61,115 nt of DNA from CAYRZF01 sp964428805 (GTDB lineage Bacteria; Methylomirabilota; Methylomirabilia; Rokubacteriales; CSP1-6), in NCBI GenBank assembly GCA_964428805.1, contig CAYRZF010000004.1, positions 1 through 61,115 of the forward strand, in the 5' to 3' direction. Below, piece after piece: positions 32,959 to 40,843 of the stretch (positions within the stretch are counted from its first letter, which is position 1; every line of letters starts with the position of its first letter). A program made the position numbers and the translations under genes. The notes below the pieces were generated by a model. That model worked only from the letters and a program-made list of their open reading frames with translations, had not been told where the DNA came from and did no database searches.

Positions 32959-33633
32959 CTACGTCCTGGCCTCGGCGGCCACTTCCTTGCCGAGCAGGGC
33001 TTTCGCCTTGATGACCGCAAGGGTGGAATCTCTAGCGTAGCCGTCGGCGCCGATCTCGTCCGCGTACGCCTGGGAGACCGGCGCGCCACCGATCATCACC
33101 TTGACCCGCTCGCGGACTCCGGCCTTGGATAGCGCGTCGATCGTCCGCTTCATGGCTGGCATCGTGGTGGTCATCAGCGCCGAGATTCCCACAATGTTCG
33201 CGTTATGCTCCTGCACCGCGGCCACGAAGACCTCCGGGGCCACGTCGCGACCGAGATTCACGACCTTGAACCCCGAGCCCTCGAGCATCATCGCGACCAG
33301 GTTCTTGCCGATGTCGTGGAGATCGCCCTGGGCCGTGCCGATCGCGACCGTTCCCAGATAGTCCGAGGTCTTCGAGGCGGTGATGAGCGGTTTCAAGAGG
33401 TCAAGGCCGGCGTACATGGCGCGGGCGGAGAGAAGCACCTGGGGGACGTAATACTCGTTACGCCTGAACTTCTCCCCGACAACGTCCATGCCGGGGATGA
33501 GCCCCTTGAAAATGAGATCCTTGGGATTCATCTGGAGATCGAGACCCTCCTGCGTCTTCTTCGCGACGGTGTCTTTGTCGCCCAGGATCAGGGCACGCGC
33601 CATGATGGGGTAGTCGAAATTGTTATCGCTCAA
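32959..33633 (-). CDS. corrinoid (B12)-binding methyltransferase protein
   Basis: A 224-residue two-domain protein. Residues 1-88 are the helical cap and 90-215 the cobalamin-binding Rossmann domain. The signature GDLHDIGKN has Asp104, His106 (lower axial ligand) and Gly109; GVRERVKVMIGGAPVS is the second nucleotide-loop motif. It matches MtbC/MtaC-type proteins and the MetH B12 module. It starts at TTG 33633, overlapping the upstream gene by 11 bp, so translation is coupled. ATG 33603 is an alternative that would trim the cap. Confidence 0.9.
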   Translation of the reverse strand: MSDNNFDYPIMARALILGDKDTVAKKTQEGLDLQMNPKDLIFKGLIPGMDVVGEKFRRNEYYVPQVLLSARAMYAGLDLLKPLITASKTSDYLGTVAIGTAQGDLHDIGKNLVAMMLEGSGFKVVNLGRDVAPEVFVAAVQEHNANIVGISALMTTTMPAMKRTIDALSKAGVRERVKVMIGGAPVSQAYADEIGADGYARDSTLAVIKAKALLGKEVAAEART

Positions 33634-34993
33634 CCGGATACCCCGACTTCTGCCACGCCGTCATCCCGCCGCTGACGTTGTGCCAGTTTTCCAGCCCCGC
33701 CTTTTTCAGCGCGCTGATCACCGTGCTGGATCGGAGGCCCCCGGAGCAGACGACGGCTTTGGGACGGTCCGCGGGAATCTGCGATCGTCGCTCCCCGGCC
33801 TCCCGCATCGGGATGTGCAGCGCGCCCGCAATGTGCCCCTCCCCCCACTCGAATGGCTCCCTCACGTCGATCACCGTAACGTCTCTGCCCTCCTCCACCC
33901 AGCCCGCCAGGTCATGCACGGTGATCTGGGGAACAGTGTCCAGGGGCAGACCCGCGGTCTTCCAGTCGATCAGCCCGCGCTGGAGGAACCCGAGGATGTC
34001 GTCCACACCCACGCGCGCCAGCCCCGTCAGCGCACGCTCGAGATCGGAGGGCCCCTGAGCCACAAGAATGACCGGAGTCCCGACAGGGACGAACCAGCCG
34101 ACACGGTCACCGAACTGCGGGCTCTCGATCCAGACGTTGAGGGCGCCGGGGATGTGCCCCTGGCCGTAGGTCTCCGGGTCTCGCACGTCCACGACACAGG
34201 CCCCCCGGCCGATCTCCTCGTGAGCCTCGGCGGCGGTCAACGGGCGCGGCTTCGCCTCGCGGACCGGAATCAGCCCGCGGTTCTTGGCCACGATGGTCTC
34301 GAAGGAGGGCGGCTTGGGGGGGAGCCCGGCCATGATGGCCTCCACAAACTCCGCTTTGCTCCTCGCCTGAAGCGCCGAGTTAAACCGGCGCTCGAACCCG
34401 ATGGTGGACCCACTCTTGGATGACATGGCGCGACCGCAGAGCGAGCCGGCGCCGTGGGCCGGATAGACCTCGACGCTATCGTCGAGGGGAAGGAGGACGC
34501 GGGAGATACTGTCGTAGAGGTCTCCCGCCGCCTGTTCGCCGCCGAGGTCGGGGCGGCCGACGTCGCCGATGAAGAGCGTGTCGCCGGTGAGCACGAACCA
34601 CGGCGCCCGCGAGCGGGTGAGGTCGGTCACGAGAAGCGAGACACTGTCCGGGGTGTGCCCGGGCGTATGGAGGACCTTCAGCAGGACGGTGCCGAGCCGG
34701 ATCTCATCGCCATCGCGGAGGGCGGTGTGGTCGAACGCCGCCTGGACGGAGTGATGAACGAGGATCCGCGCGCGCGTCTTCGCCGCCAGTTCTCGGTTGC
34801 CGGACACGTGGTCGGCGTGCAAATGGGTCTCGACGATGTGACTGATCTGGAGGCCCTTCTTGCGGGCGCGGGCGATATACTCGTCCACCCGGTCTCGGCC
34901 CGGGTCAACGATCACGGCCTCTCCTGATTGACCGCAGCCGATCAGGTACGACAGACAACCAGACTCCTCGTTGAGCACTTGCTGGAAGAGCAT
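33623..34993 (-). CDS. MBL-fold hydrolase with two rhodanese domains (persulfide dioxygenase-like)
   Basis: A 456-residue protein. Residues 1-245 are a glyoxalase II-like MBL domain (THLHADH at 56-62, HTPGHTPDSV, LTGDTLFIGDVGRPD) of the ETHE1 group, with a single iron expected. Two rhodanese domains follow. The first lacks the cysteine; the second keeps it (VVCSGGLRSSTV). Such fusions oxidise glutathione or other low-molecular-weight persulfides and move sulfane sulfur. It is first in the operon, ahead of homocysteine genes, which fits a sulfur-amino-acid role. Confidence 0.9.
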   Translation of the reverse strand: MLFQQVLNEESGCLSYLIGCGQSGEAVIVDPGRDRVDEYIARARKKGLQISHIVETHLHADHVSGNRELAAKTRARILVHHSVQAAFDHTALRDGDEIRLGTVLLKVLHTPGHTPDSVSLLVTDLTRSRAPWFVLTGDTLFIGDVGRPDLGGEQAAGDLYDSISRVLLPLDDSVEVYPAHGAGSLCGRAMSSKSGSTIGFERRFNSALQARSKAEFVEAIMAGLPPKPPSFETIVAKNRGLIPVREAKPRPLTAAEAHEEIGRGACVVDVRDPETYGQGHIPGALNVWIESPQFGDRVGWFVPVGTPVILVAQGPSDLERALTGLARVGVDDILGFLQRGLIDWKTAGLPLDTVPQITVHDLAGWVEEGRDVTVIDVREPFEWGEGHIAGALHIPMREAGERRSQIPADRPKAVVCSGGLRSSTVISALKKAGLENWHNVSGGMTAWQKSGYPVER

Positions 34994-35064
34994 CGATGCG
35001 CTCTTTCTATCACAGGCAGGCGAACTTAGCAAGCAGAGCGGGGGGCAAACACGATCTCGACGAC

Positions 35065-35096
35065 AAAAAAATGGAGCGGATCATCTGATCCGCTCC
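35065..35096 (-). terminator. rho-independent terminator after the first FecR gene
   Basis: An 11-bp perfect stem (GGAGCGGATCA / TGATCCGCTCC) is followed on the minus strand, after one A, by seven Ts (35065-35071). It lies 29 bp beyond the FecR stop at 35125 and separates the FecR cluster from the corrinoid operon. Confidence 0.92.
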
Positions 35097-35124
35097 CCTA
35101 CTCCCTGGCCTGGTCCCGCCGGCG

Positions 35125-35848
35125 TCATCTCCTGTGTCGGTGCCGGTGCCGGTGTCCTCCGTTTCCCTGGTTGACGTTGTTCCCGACATTCGCCTGACCG
35201 AGAGCGAGGCCGTTGCCGTTGCCCCCCGCGTTTACCTGACCCAGCGCAAGACCATTGCCGATGCCGGTTCCGTTAACCTGCCCCAGCGCCACCCCGCTAC
35301 CGGTGCCCGTTCCGTTTACCTGACCCAGCACAGACCCGTCGCCAGCACCTTGAGCGCCACTCTGAAAGCTCCGCTCTACCGCGAGGCTCACACCCTGAGC
35401 ATCCCTGGCGCCGCTTCCGGTGCCCAGCCGGGGACCGTCTACCCCGGCCTGCTCAAACGCGCCGACACCAGGCGCGGAGGCCAGGGCCGCACTCTCGACC
35501 TTGCTCGCGACGGCCTCTGCTTGGTCGCCGCTCTGCGCCTGCTGTGGCCGCGGAGGGGTCAGCCCGTTCAGGAACACCCTCAACTGATCTGCACTGACTT
35601 GAAAGCGCACCGGGTCTCGATNNNNNNNNNNNNNNNNNNNNNNNNNNNNNNNNNNNNNNNNNNNNNNNNNNNNNNNNNNNNNNNNNNNNNNNNNNNNNNN
35701 NNNNNNNNNNNNNNNNNNNNNTCACCGGTCCGGCGACGGCGATCACCTTCCCGGCGACCTTGGAAGGTTCGGCGGCGACGACCACGGCGATCAGGTGCCC
35801 CGTGAGTGCGCTCACTATCAGAACCAGGAGGAGACGGGCGATTCGCAT
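35125..35848 (-). CDS. FecR-domain secreted protein with repeat tail, interrupted by a real gap
   Basis: ATG 35848 (after TAGGAGG) starts a signal peptide (LLLVLIVSALTGHLIAVVVA) and the first FecR strand (GKVIAVAGPV). The FecR domain itself is lost in the 100 Ns at 35622-35721. The C-terminal part resumes with RFQVSADQLRVFLNGLTPPR, as in the two downstream paralogues, then a Gly/Asn/Gln repeat and a His/Arg end (HRHRHRHRR). By comparison with the paralogues about 178 residues are missing, so the true gap is near 0.5 kb. Confidence 0.8.
35176..35328 (-). repeat. coding repeat: LGQVNGTG-type units
   Basis: Four in-frame units of about 14 residues (LGQVNGTGTGSGVA, LGQVNGTGIGNGLA, LGQVNAGGNGNGLA, LGQANVGNN). 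They form the C-terminal tail of the first FecR protein. The regular Gly/Asn/Gln spacing suggests a surface-exposed beta-solenoid or flexible linker. Confidence 0.8.
35622..35721. other. assembly gap (100 Ns) with no flanking duplication
   Basis: Unlike the other three N runs, the flanks do not share sequence, so real sequence is missing here. It falls in the FecR region that is nearly identical between the two neighbouring paralogues, a likely reason for assembly failure. Confidence 0.9.
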
Positions 35849-35869
35849 CAAACCCTCCTACCCATCGAA

Positions 35870-36979
35870 TTACTTCTTGGCCCGACCCGGCGGGGGTCCT
35901 GAATTTCCCTTGCCCGCTGCGTTGCCCCCGCCCTTCCCGTGCTCGGCATTCGCGGCCGGAGCGGCCGGCGTGGCGGCCACCGCCGGAATCGCGGGCGTGG
36001 CCGGCACGGCTGGAGCGGCAACAGCGGCTGCTGGCGTCGCCGCTACTGAAGGCGTCGCGGGTGTCGCCGGAGTGGGCGACGTGGGAGGCGCTGCCGGTGT
36101 GGCCGGCGTCGCGGGAGTGGCCGCTACCGCTGGAGTCGCAGGCTCCACCTTGCTGCTGTTTTGCGGGCTGCGCACACTCTGCGCCGATGTTGCCACCGCA
36201 ACCCGCTCGACTTTATTCCCGACCGCCTCGGCCTTGTCCGCGCTCCGCGCTTCCTGCGGCCGTGGCGGGGTGAGCCCGTGCAACAGCACCTTGAAATCCG
36301 CCGCCGTGACCCGGAACCCGACGGGATCCTGTCTGCCGCTGACCCGGGCGACCTGGTACGCTCCGACCCGCGCCACATGCCCCGTCCCCCCCAGGCGGTT
36401 CGACACTTCCACCACGCCGGAGAGAGTGACGACCACCGTATCCCCCGACCGGACCGCGCTATCGCTGACCCCCTGAGCCACTTCCAGGACTCCCAAAAGC
36501 CCGAAGGCCCGGGCCGGGGCAAGCCGCTCCACCGTTTCCACGATGAAGTCCGTCCCGCGCACCGAGGCCACCGCGTTCCGCGTCCGCACCTCCACCTGGT
36601 CGCCCGGCCGCATCAGCATCCGCGCCACCGAAGCACGGACCTTCCCCGATATGAGCTCGGCCGTGTAGCGCACCCCGTCGGCCGTTGCTTCCTGGCGCAA
36701 CTCCAGCCTGGAGAGCTCCCGCACCGTCACCGTCGTCGTGCCTCCAACGAGCACTCGCGCGATGCCGTCCTTGCGCGCCTCCACCACGTCGCGCCAGAAG
36801 AGGGTGTCCCGAAACTTTAAGGGTTGGGGAGTCGCGTCCGGTCGCGTGAGCGTCACGGGCCCGGCCACTGCGGTGACGGTGCCCGCGCGATTCAGTTTCT
36901 CCGCGCTGGAAACGCCTGTGGGCGCGGCCCATGTCAGCCCGACCACCCCCGCTACCACCAACAGAAGAGCCTTCTTCAA
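35870..36979 (-). CDS. FecR-domain secreted protein with Ala/Pro/Thr-rich tail
   Basis: A 369-residue protein. TTG 36979 with GGAG upstream gives a clean signal peptide (LKKALLLVVAGVVGLTWAAP); the longer frame adds basic junk. The FecR domain spans about 30-215 (RDTLFWRDVVEARKDGIARV, RTRNAVASVRGTDFIVETVE). After GLTPPRPQEARSADKAEAV comes a tail of repeated ATPATPA/VAATPA units and a basic GKGGGNAAGKG end. It is probably exported and attached or exposed at the cell surface. It is the middle one of three tandem paralogues. Confidence 0.85.
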   Translation of the reverse strand: MKKALLLVVAGVVGLTWAAPTGVSSAEKLNRAGTVTAVAGPVTLTRPDATPQPLKFRDTLFWRDVVEARKDGIARVLVGGTTTVTVRELSRLELRQEATADGVRYTAELISGKVRASVARMLMRPGDQVEVRTRNAVASVRGTDFIVETVERLAPARAFGLLGVLEVAQGVSDSAVRSGDTVVVTLSGVVEVSNRLGGTGHVARVGAYQVARVSGRQDPVGFRVTAADFKVLLHGLTPPRPQEARSADKAEAVGNKVERVAVATSAQSVRSPQNSSKVEPATPAVAATPATPATPAAPPTSPTPATPATPSVAATPAAAVAAPAVPATPAIPAVAATPAAPAANAEHGKGGGNAAGKGNSGPPPGRAKK

Positions 36980-37445
36980 ACGACGCTCCGGAGCGATGGA
37001 CCGCCGGCGAGGCCGCTTAACTAAGCCGGCGCTTCCTCCTCGGTGCCCGAGACAGGCCACCGTGAGGGAACTGGGGAACTTAAAAGGAAAAGCAAGCAGG
37101 GTTCATGCCAGCAAATTTCCTCCGCAGTCGTCCTGTAACTTCTTGATTCCACAAAGGTTGAGCAGAATGCCAATCCCATTTCCCGACTCAAAAATGGCAA
37201 TCCGGCTGCCAGGGTGGCACCACACTCGTGACAAGAGCGGGGCTTGGAACACGGAAATCAGGGGGAAAAGGCTCCTTCTTGGCGGGGGCCGGGAATCCTC
37301 CAACCTCAGGAAGACTCCCCTTCGGGGGGTAATCCCCCCGGAGCGACTGGAAAACTAAGGTAATCTACATTTGGCGCGTAAATGGCCTCATGTCAAGTCC
37401 ATTCTTTTTTATTTCCTTCTCTTGGGAGCTATTATTGCGAGGCGA
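36980..37445. other. gene-free stretch between FecR paralogues
   Basis: 466 bp with no credible gene and lower GC than its surroundings. It contains a GGGGGG-TAAT-CCCCCC hairpin (37324-37339) and a palindrome TGGCA..TGCCA (37195-37211) that matches the GG-N10-GC sigma54 pattern on either strand. A TTGACA (37391-37396, minus) has no good -10 partner. It may be the promoter/leader of the middle FecR gene. Confidence 0.45.
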
Positions 37446-38429
37446 TCAATTGCGGGGGCGACCCCGACGGTTTCTGTCTTGACCCGAGGCTTTGGGGCCT
37501 TCGGGAAATGGAGTCGGTTTGAGGCCGGCGGAAACAGCCGCGTTGCCCGGATCCGGCGCTATGGAGGGTACGGCTCTTTCACGACTGCCGCGTCTGCCGC
37601 CGGGAAGCGTCCCCTGATCGGAGAGCGGGCTCGTGGAGGGTCCGACGGTTGCCAGCTGCTCGACCTTGGCCGAAACAGATGGAACCGTGTCGCCACTCCT
37701 CACCTGCTGCGGTCTCGGTGGCGTCAGTCCCCAGAGCGTTTGCCTGAGTGTGTCCGGAGTGAACTGAAGCCGCAGCGGTTCTTGCATCCCGCTCACCCGC
37801 ACACCCTGATATGCCCCGACCTGCTCCACCCGGCCCGTCCCCGCCAGTCGATTCGATACCTCCACCACGCCGGAGAGCGTGGTCACCACTGTCTCGCTCG
37901 CCAGCGCACCACGCTCCGGTACCCCCTGAGCCACCTCTCGAACCCCCAAAAGCCCGAAGGCCCCGGCCGCGGCGGGCCGCTCCACCGTTTCCACGATGAA
38001 GTCCGTCCCGCGCACCGAGGCCACCACGTTCCGCGTCCGCACCTGCACCTGCTCCCCCGGCCGCATCAGCACCCGCGCCAGCGAGGTCCGCACTTTCCCC
38101 GATATGAGCTCAACCGTGTAGCGCGCCCCCTCGGCCAGCGCCTCCTCTCGAAGCTCCAGCCGGGAGAGCTCCCGCACCGTTACCGTCGTCGTGCCTCCGA
38201 GGAGCACTCGCGCCATGCCGTCCTTGCGCGCCTCTACCACATCGCGCCAGTACAGGGCATCGCGGAACTTCAACGCCTGGGAGGACGCCGACTCGCGGTT
38301 CACAGTGACCGGCCCGGACACGGCCGTGACAACGCCAGCCGCTTTTTCGGTTTCCGCCGCGGAAATCCGCGCGGCAAGGCCAATGGCCAGGGCCAGCACC
38401 GCCACATGAAGACACCAGACTTTCAGCAT
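37446..38429 (-). CDS. FecR-domain secreted protein
   Basis: A 327-residue protein from ATG 38429, where the signal peptide MLKVWCLHVAVLALAIGLAA begins. The FecR domain is about 80% identical by eye to that of the middle paralogue over ALYWRDVVEARKDGMARVLL and RTRNVVASVRGTDFIVETVE. The tail is short and basic (SGQDRNRRGRPRN). FecR domains in such proteins are thought to form a periplasmic/surface beta-structure. It is first of the trio after the CHASE2-cyclase gene, 261 bp downstream. Confidence 0.85.
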   Translation of the reverse strand: MLKVWCLHVAVLALAIGLAARISAAETEKAAGVVTAVSGPVTVNRESASSQALKFRDALYWRDVVEARKDGMARVLLGGTTTVTVRELSRLELREEALAEGARYTVELISGKVRTSLARVLMRPGEQVQVRTRNVVASVRGTDFIVETVERPAAAGAFGLLGVREVAQGVPERGALASETVVTTLSGVVEVSNRLAGTGRVEQVGAYQGVRVSGMQEPLRLQFTPDTLRQTLWGLTPPRPQQVRSGDTVPSVSAKVEQLATVGPSTSPLSDQGTLPGGRRGSRERAVPSIAPDPGNAAVSAGLKPTPFPEGPKASGQDRNRRGRPRN

Positions 38430-38621
38430 TGGCCACTTGAGGCTGCAGCCGGCATGCCAGGAGAAGGTGGCAAGAAAAGAGTTCTTCAGTTCAACTAAGG
38501 GCCCGACAGGTGGCGGACGGAAGTACCGTCGTCCCCCCACGGCTTGGGGAGACCGAGGCCGGAGCATGTCAGCGCGTCAATCAGCGCCAAAAGCCGACAG
38601 GTTGACATCGGCGGGTGGAGG

Positions 38622-38657
38622 ATCCTGACGAAATGAGTGTTCTGAAGCCGTCAGGAT
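38622..38657. promoter_or_regulatory. inverted repeat between the cyclase and FecR genes
   Basis: ATCCTGACG (38622-38630) and CGTCAGGAT (38649-38657) are perfect 9-bp arms with an 18-bp spacer. It lies 34 bp after the cyclase stop and upstream of the FecR trio. It could be an operator for a dimeric regulator; the long loop and lack of T-run argue against a terminator. Confidence 0.45.
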
Positions 38658-38690
38658 TGAGATCGCCGGCAGGAACGGCCCGGGCGAGGA

Positions 38691-40760
38691 TCAGGAGGTG
38701 GAGGCCGGGGGTTGGCGTTTGACGAAGTCTTCGAGGATGTTTTCGGCCTCGAGCGACAGCCCAACGAATGCGAATCCTGCTCTGTCTTCGTTGCTCCAGA
38801 TCACCCGGCCGTCAACCGCGAGCGACTCGGGGAGGCCGGGCAGGTTGATCCGGAGGCCGACGATGCGATTCGCCGGAATCCGCTTGGGCAGGTTACGCGC
38901 CGCCACTCCCGTGTGGCTGAGATCCACCATGACGGCCATGATGGAGACGTCCTCGTCCACGATGGTGAGCGGGGCCTCGAGGACGGCGCGTGCGGCCTGG
39001 CGCCCTTCTTCCTTTTCGACCGCGTAGATCTTCACCGGGATCTCCTTGCCCTTCACCTTCACCTCTCCCAGGTAGCGCGAGTAGAAGAGATGCTTGATCT
39101 CGTCGTGGGTGCCCTGGCTGATGACGATGGGGGAGAGGAACTCCTTGGTCAGGCCCTCCAGGCGGGAGGCGAGGTTGACCGTGTCGCCGATCGCCGTGTA
39201 CTCCAGCCGCTGCTGGGATCCGATCGTGCCAACCACGGCTTCCCCGGTGTTGATCCCCACGCCGTTGCGGAGCCGCGCCCCACACTTGGCCTCCCAGCGT
39301 GCGGAGAGGATCTTGACCTGGTCCTGGAATTCCAGTGCCGTGCGCACGGCCTGCTCGGCATGGTTGGGCTGGTCGAACGGCGCGCCGTAGAGAGCCATGA
39401 TCGCATCCCCGATATACTTGTCCACCGTCCCGCCGTGCTTGAAGACAATCTCGGTCATGGTGGTGAGGTAATCCCGGAGCATTTCGACCACCTCTTCGGG
39501 GGTGAGCTTCTCCGAAAGCGACGTGAACCCGCGGATGTCAGAGAAGAGCACGGTGACGCGGCGGCGGCTTCCTGCGAGGGAGCTTTCCGTCTGAGTTTGG
39601 AGAATCTCCTTGATGACGTCCGGGGAAAAGAACCTGGACAGTCGTCGCTTCTCCCGCTGCTCACGGATGAAGTTGACCACCACCGTCGTTCCGTATCCGA
39701 GGAAGAGAGCGACCTGGAAGGGAACCACGTCCACCCAGAGATACCAGGCGACGAAAACCCCCGACGCGGCGGCGGCGAAGATCGCAGCCAACGCCAGCAT
39801 CAGGAGGAAGGCCCTGATGGGGCGCATCCGAGAGGTGAAGAGGCTCGCCAGGGTCGCAGCCACCACGGCCAGGACGCCTCCGACGTAGAGGTGGACCCGG
39901 GTCAGCCGGTTTCCCTGGAGGAGGGTCTCCAGCAGGTTGGCGTGGATTTCCACGCCGGGCATCTTCTCTTGCCCGGAGAAGGGGGTGGGAAACTCGTCGT
40001 GGAGGGCGGGAGCGGTGGCCCCCACCAGGACCACCTTTCCCGCGAAGGCCTCCGGCTTCACCTCGCCGTTCAGCACCTGATAGTAGGGGATAATCGGAAA
40101 GGTGCGCCTCGGGCCCCGGTAGTTGATGATCAACGTTCGTTCCGGAGGAAGGGGTTTGGCCGGGATCCCCGCCTTGACGGCAAGGTCGTAGAGAAGGAGA
40201 TCGAAGCTCGGCTGGACGCCGTCCTGGAAGGGACGCCTGAACTCTCCCGACCGGACGAAGGCATCCTCATCGGTGATGAGGTTGACGAAGCCGAAGCCCG
40301 CCGCGCCCTCGCGGATCACTTTGATGGGAGGGTTCAGATCCTGCTTGTCGGCGAATTCCCCGCTGGTCTCACTGAAGACGGCTCCCAGCACCACGTTCCC
40401 GGCCCGCGCGACGGCCTGGCCCAGGGCTCGATCGTCGCGGGGGCCGCGCGAGCTCGGCTCAGGAAAGAGGATATCCAGCCCGATCGCCGCGGGACGCCCC
40501 GGCCTCAGGCGATCCAGCAACCGGCCGTGGAGGGCCCGGGGAAATGGCCAGGCGAGATTCAGCTCGTCGAAGGAATCCTCGTCGATGGAGATGATGACGA
40601 TGGGTGAGGCCGGGCGAATGGGACCGCGGACGAGAAAGCGCACGTCCAAGCTCTTCAGCTCGAGGAATTCCAGGGCTCCCAGGAGGGTGACGAGCCCAAC
40701 GGCTACTCCCACCCCGACCCCGATGAGCCACCGCCGGGCCGCACCGGGAAAAAATTTCAT
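38691..40760 (-). CDS. CHASE2-adenylate cyclase with PilZ-like C-terminal domain
   Basis: A 689-residue protein. One N-terminal helix (about 11-31), a periplasmic CHASE2 domain (35-285), three membrane helices (about 290-365), and a class III cyclase (400-580). Metal ligands are Asp408 (FSDIRGFTSLSE) and Asp452. Lys448 and Thr522 specify ATP, and Asn529/Arg533 stabilise the transition state, so cAMP is the expected product. Residues 600-680 resemble PilZ (VDLSHTGVAARN; AGFAFVGLS) but lack the RxxxR motif needed for c-di-GMP. Confidence 0.88.
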   Translation of the reverse strand: MKFFPGAARRWLIGVGVGVAVGLVTLLGALEFLELKSLDVRFLVRGPIRPASPIVIISIDEDSFDELNLAWPFPRALHGRLLDRLRPGRPAAIGLDILFPEPSSRGPRDDRALGQAVARAGNVVLGAVFSETSGEFADKQDLNPPIKVIREGAAGFGFVNLITDEDAFVRSGEFRRPFQDGVQPSFDLLLYDLAVKAGIPAKPLPPERTLIINYRGPRRTFPIIPYYQVLNGEVKPEAFAGKVVLVGATAPALHDEFPTPFSGQEKMPGVEIHANLLETLLQGNRLTRVHLYVGGVLAVVAATLASLFTSRMRPIRAFLLMLALAAIFAAAASGVFVAWYLWVDVVPFQVALFLGYGTTVVVNFIREQREKRRLSRFFSPDVIKEILQTQTESSLAGSRRRVTVLFSDIRGFTSLSEKLTPEEVVEMLRDYLTTMTEIVFKHGGTVDKYIGDAIMALYGAPFDQPNHAEQAVRTALEFQDQVKILSARWEAKCGARLRNGVGINTGEAVVGTIGSQQRLEYTAIGDTVNLASRLEGLTKEFLSPIVISQGTHDEIKHLFYSRYLGEVKVKGKEIPVKIYAVEKEEGRQAARAVLEAPLTIVDEDVSIMAVMVDLSHTGVAARNLPKRIPANRIVGLRINLPGLPESLAVDGRVIWSNEDRAGFAFVGLSLEAENILEDFVKRQPPASTS

Positions 40761-40807
40761 AGAGGCAGGTTAGCACAGGTCGGTGGGTACCAGCATCATT
40801 CCGAGGC

Positions 40808-40836
40808 TTGACCGGCAAGGTCTGCTAGACTAGAAT
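40808..40836 (+). promoter_or_regulatory. strong sigma70 promoter of the phosphodiesterase, leaderless
   Basis: TTGACC (40808-40813) and TAGAAT (40831-40836) are exactly 17 bp apart, each matching 5 of 6 consensus bases. The expected transcript start (about 40843-40844) coincides with the ATG at 40844, and there is no Shine-Dalgarno sequence. Confidence 0.75.
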
Positions 40837-40843
40837 CCGTCAA

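Noticed and set aside
35176..35328. CRISPR array
   Set aside because: The periodic sequence is an in-frame coding repeat with no unique spacers and no cas genes nearby.
37100..37440. Riboswitch in the gene-free stretch between FecR genes
   Set aside because: Only simple hairpins were seen; no cobalamin, c-di-GMP or other riboswitch core motif that I could recognise.
38712..40607. A 631-residue open frame on the plus strand
   Set aside because: Antisense of the CHASE2-cyclase, whose domains and catalytic residues are unmistakable.
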